Source of the DNA: Cryobacterium sp. Y29
Lineage (GTDB): Bacteria; Actinomycetota; Actinomycetes; Actinomycetales; Microbacteriaceae
Assembly: GCF_002929825.1 (NCBI RefSeq)
Contig: NZ_PJJN01000034.1
Coordinates: 62,001 to 126,000, forward strand
DNA length: 64,000 nucleotides
Direction of reading: 5' to 3'
Both the position numbers and the translations under genes were made by a program. How positions within the stretch are numbered: the stretch's first letter is position 1; the number at the start of each line of letters is the position of its first letter. This document shows positions 62,801-64,000 of the stretch, in pieces. The notes beneath the pieces were generated by a model. The model worked only from the letters and a program-made list of their open reading frames with translations. It was not told the origin of the DNA and made no database searches.

Positions 62801-64000
62801 CAGTTACGAAGGCAAGGTGGCGCACAATCTCAGTTGGAACGAGAACTACGGCGCGAACGGCGCGCCGAACGGCGCCAACATCGGCTTCAATGTGACCGAC
62901 GGAGAAGCGACCGCCTTCAGCTACGATCTGGCCAGCCACGTGCTCACCATTGACACCGCCAGCCAACCGCTGGCCGGTACCGGCGCCCAGCGCGCCCACT
63001 GGATCGACGACAAGACGCTGGCCTGGCCGCGCGACCTGCTGCCGGTCAACGCCGACCCCGCCGACCTGGTCTACGCCCTGCACTCCTCGTCCGACGCCAC
63101 GCTGACGCTCGCAGACGGTGCAGTGACCGGCGGCGACACCGTGCAACTCGCCTACGACCCGGCCGGCCTGACCGACGCACAGAAGACGTCGTTCCCAGCG
63201 CTGGCGCACTCCGCCGTGCTGCGACCCGTGGACACGAACCGCGCCGCCGTCGAGCGGCTGCTCACCACGCAACTGCAGGTCAGCCAGGCCGGGTCCGACG
63301 GGGTGCTCACCGCGCTCACCGGGGTGCAACTGCCCGGGGTGCTCGACGACCTCTACGCGGATGCCGCGGCCTCCACGACGCTCGGTGTCACCTGGTCGAA
63401 GGAACGGCCGAGCGTCGCAGTTTGGGCGCCGACGGCGCAAAAGGTGGACCTGCTCGTCTGGACCGCCGGCGATGCCGCCGAACCCGAGCGGGTCACCCTC
63501 AATCGCCAGAAGGACGGCACCTGGTCGGCGAGCGGCGCCAAGGACTGGGCCGACGCATCCTTCGTGTTCGAGGTGACGGTGTTCGCACCCAGCACGGGCA
63601 CCATCGAAGTGAACCAGGTCACCGACCCGTACTCGGTGGCGCTGACGATCAACTCCACGCGTTCGGTGTTCGTCGACCTGGCGAACAAAGATTACCGGCC
63701 GAAGAAGTGGGAGAAAGCCGAGTCGCCCACGATCGACAACCCCGTCGACCGGTCGATCTACGAGCTGCACGTTCGGGACTTCTCAATTTCCGACGAGACC
63801 ATGCCCGAAGCTCTGCGCGGCACCTATGGCGCGTTCGATGTGGACAGTGCCGGTACCAGGCACCTGGCCGAGCTGGCGGATGCCGGGCTGAACACCGTGC
63901 ACCTGCTGCCGACGTTCGACATCGCCACCATCGAGGAAGACCGCGCTGCGCAGGCCACGCCTGCGTGCGACCTCGAATCATTCGGTCCGGCCTCACCCGA
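59892..64000 (+). CDS. Secreted amylopullulanase (alpha-amylase plus pullulanase), 3'-truncated by the window
   Basis: The frame stays open from ATG 59892 (GAAGGAAG upstream) to the window end, 1,369 codons. Residues 1-35 are a signal peptide (ARRFLATIGSGAILASGLVF, cleavage near AAAAA). An X25-like starch-binding module (GSLQNELGCSEDW, about 37-135) precedes a GH13 alpha-amylase (about 150-690) with complete catalytic set: DIITNH (280-285), nucleophile Asp412 in GFRIDTVKH, acid/base Glu446 in FGEVYD, and Asp516 in LGNHD. Then come a fibronectin-like linker, two more X25 modules (about 824-925 and 925-1020; both with GC-DW-GC cysteines), a pullulanase N-domain (RPSVAVWAPTAQKVDLLVW, about 1160) and the start of the pullulanase barrel (RSIYELHVRDFSIS, about 1288). 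It should cut both alpha-1,4 and alpha-1,6 bonds of starch outside the cell. Confidence 0.9.
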   Translation, partial: MLTSQITARRFLATIGSGAILASGLVFAPGAAAAATPTVALVGSLQNELGCSEDWVPACAATELVPTGTEGIWAADFTIPAGSYDYKVALDDSWDVTYGLDGGADNIPLTIAGESTLRFSFDLAKKRVGLQALSLAGPYSEADASLATDPIRQPGSDEQFYFVMTDRFQDGDPSNNTAGLGADPMVSGFDPTDKGFYNGGDLAGLRSSLDYIQGLGTTALWLTPSFMNNPVQGEGPNASAGYHGYWITDFTRIDPHLGTNAELEALIADAHARGVKVYFDIITNHTADLIDNAEKTYAYIDKATSPYTTAAGDAFDPADYAGTDNFPELDDTSFPYTPTVTPANADRKVPAWLNDTTLYHNRGDSTFEGESALDGDFSGLDDLMTENPAVVDGFIDIYKTWVDFGIDGFRIDTVKHVNLEFWQTWSTAVRDYAHAQGKPDFFMFGEVYDANAATTSPYVRDTDLSSVLDFGFQSQATSFAAGNSAQGLSQLYASDDRYTTPDSNAYALPTFLGNHDMGRIGSFLKSSDSPVQRDKLAHELMYLTRGQPVVYYGDEQGFAGTGGDKDSRQSLFASQVSDYTDQPLITGETAGSVDRFDTDAPLYTHISALSALRTAHAALATGAQIERYADTGAGVYAFSRVDRTEKIEHLVAVNNSAAVKTVTVPTLTDSAAFSVLYGAGAAATATATATGELEVTVPALGSVVLVADRTVTAPTAATAITVAAPMAGAGVSGVSPVGAMVDDSTWAETGFAWRVVGSPDWTPLGTAEDTTPRVFHDTAGLADGTLVEYRAVTTDAAGQRAAASTFASVGNTVSLAETGTSAPAIDLVTVAGDLNSEIGCAGDWQPGCEAAKLTQRADGIYAGTFDLPAGTYEYKIAINGSWDVNYGAGGVPNGSNVSFTAPGGPVTFYFDPRNNFFQNTAQGPIVVAAGSFQEEAGCPADWTPDCLATWLQDVDGDGILTWTTSTLPTGSYEGKVAHNLSWNENYGANGAPNGANIGFNVTDGEATAFSYDLASHVLTIDTASQPLAGTGAQRAHWIDDKTLAWPRDLLPVNADPADLVYALHSSSDATLTLADGAVTGGDTVQLAYDPAGLTDAQKTSFPALAHSAVLRPVDTNRAAVERLLTTQLQVSQAGSDGVLTALTGVQLPGVLDDLYADAAASTTLGVTWSKERPSVAVWAPTAQKVDLLVWTAGDAAEPERVTLNRQKDGTWSASGAKDWADASFVFEVTVFAPSTGTIEVNQVTDPYSVALTINSTRSVFVDLANKDYRPKKWEKAESPTIDNPVDRSIYELHVRDFSISDETMPEALRGTYGAFDVDSAGTRHLAELADAGLNTVHLLPTFDIATIEEDRAAQATPACDLESFGPASP

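Noticed and set aside
60309-63770. Large minus-strand frames antisense to the amylopullulanase
   Set aside because: They are Gly/Val/Arg-rich with no domain, while the plus frame carries the full alpha-amylase catalytic set.

Overview
The window reads as chromosomal DNA of a high-GC Gram-positive bacterium, most likely an actinobacterium of the Microbacteriaceae type. The reasons are the GC-rich codon use, many GTG starts, ATGA/GTGA gene overlaps, the paired IMP dehydrogenase genes guaB and guaB3, a DUF6350 gene before purN/purH, DUF3817 before guaA, SURF1, and the divergent coaA/glmS pair. The taxonomic call is inference from gene content. No rRNA, tRNA, CRISPR array, integrase or transposase was seen.

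Layout. 1-4.6 kb (minus strand): sucC-sucD, a DUF6350 membrane protein, purN and the 5' part of purH. 4.9-8.9 kb: a VIT1/CCC1-type metal transporter and a DUF3054 protein (plus), a 24-bp tandem repeat, then a minus-strand cassette of flavocytochrome-like reductase, FMN-binding lipoprotein-like protein and ApbE flavin transferase. 9-15.2 kb: pcrA, a glycerophosphodiesterase, a Bax-inhibitor-1 family protein with a strong terminator, a 50-residue membrane peptide, and an MFS transporter with a pentapeptide repeat. 15.2-25.7 kb (minus): guaA-DUF3817, SURF1, a CPA2 K+/H+ antiporter with its regulatory subunit, a 5'-truncated AbiEi-like gene flanked by repeats, glpD, guaB3 and guaB. Five purine genes (purH, purN, guaA, guaB3, guaB) therefore lie within 26 kb.

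25.9-35.3 kb is a branched-chain amino-acid type ABC transporter: livH (with an unusual N-terminal extracytoplasmic domain), livM, livG and livF. A matching binding lipoprotein and a shortened paralogue follow, separated from the operon by a marR / TspO-like / DHA2 efflux cassette. 35.4-39.2 kb holds rarD, a heat-shock groES with two CIRCE-type operators, a THUMP-like methyltransferase and two DUF4190 proteins.

The most striking organisation is at 39.3-58.7 kb. glmS-acpS-alr-tsaE and tsaB-rimI-tsaD all read on the minus strand in the order expected for one continuous cell-wall/t6A operon. Between tsaE and tsaB lie 13.3 kb of unrelated genes. These include a tripartite tricarboxylate transporter (TctCBA), a CaiB/BaiF CoA-transferase, an enoyl-CoA hydratase, a PaaI-type thioesterase, two MFS/TauE exporters, a quinone oxidoreductase, IclR and FadR regulators, and a second, frameshifted CoA-transferase/hydratase pair. 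This looks like an acquired and partly decaying island for uptake and CoA-dependent breakdown of an unidentified carboxylate.

58.7-64 kb: coaA, then the 5' 4.1 kb of a very large secreted amylopullulanase running off the right edge. It is preceded by a LacI/MalR-type operator.
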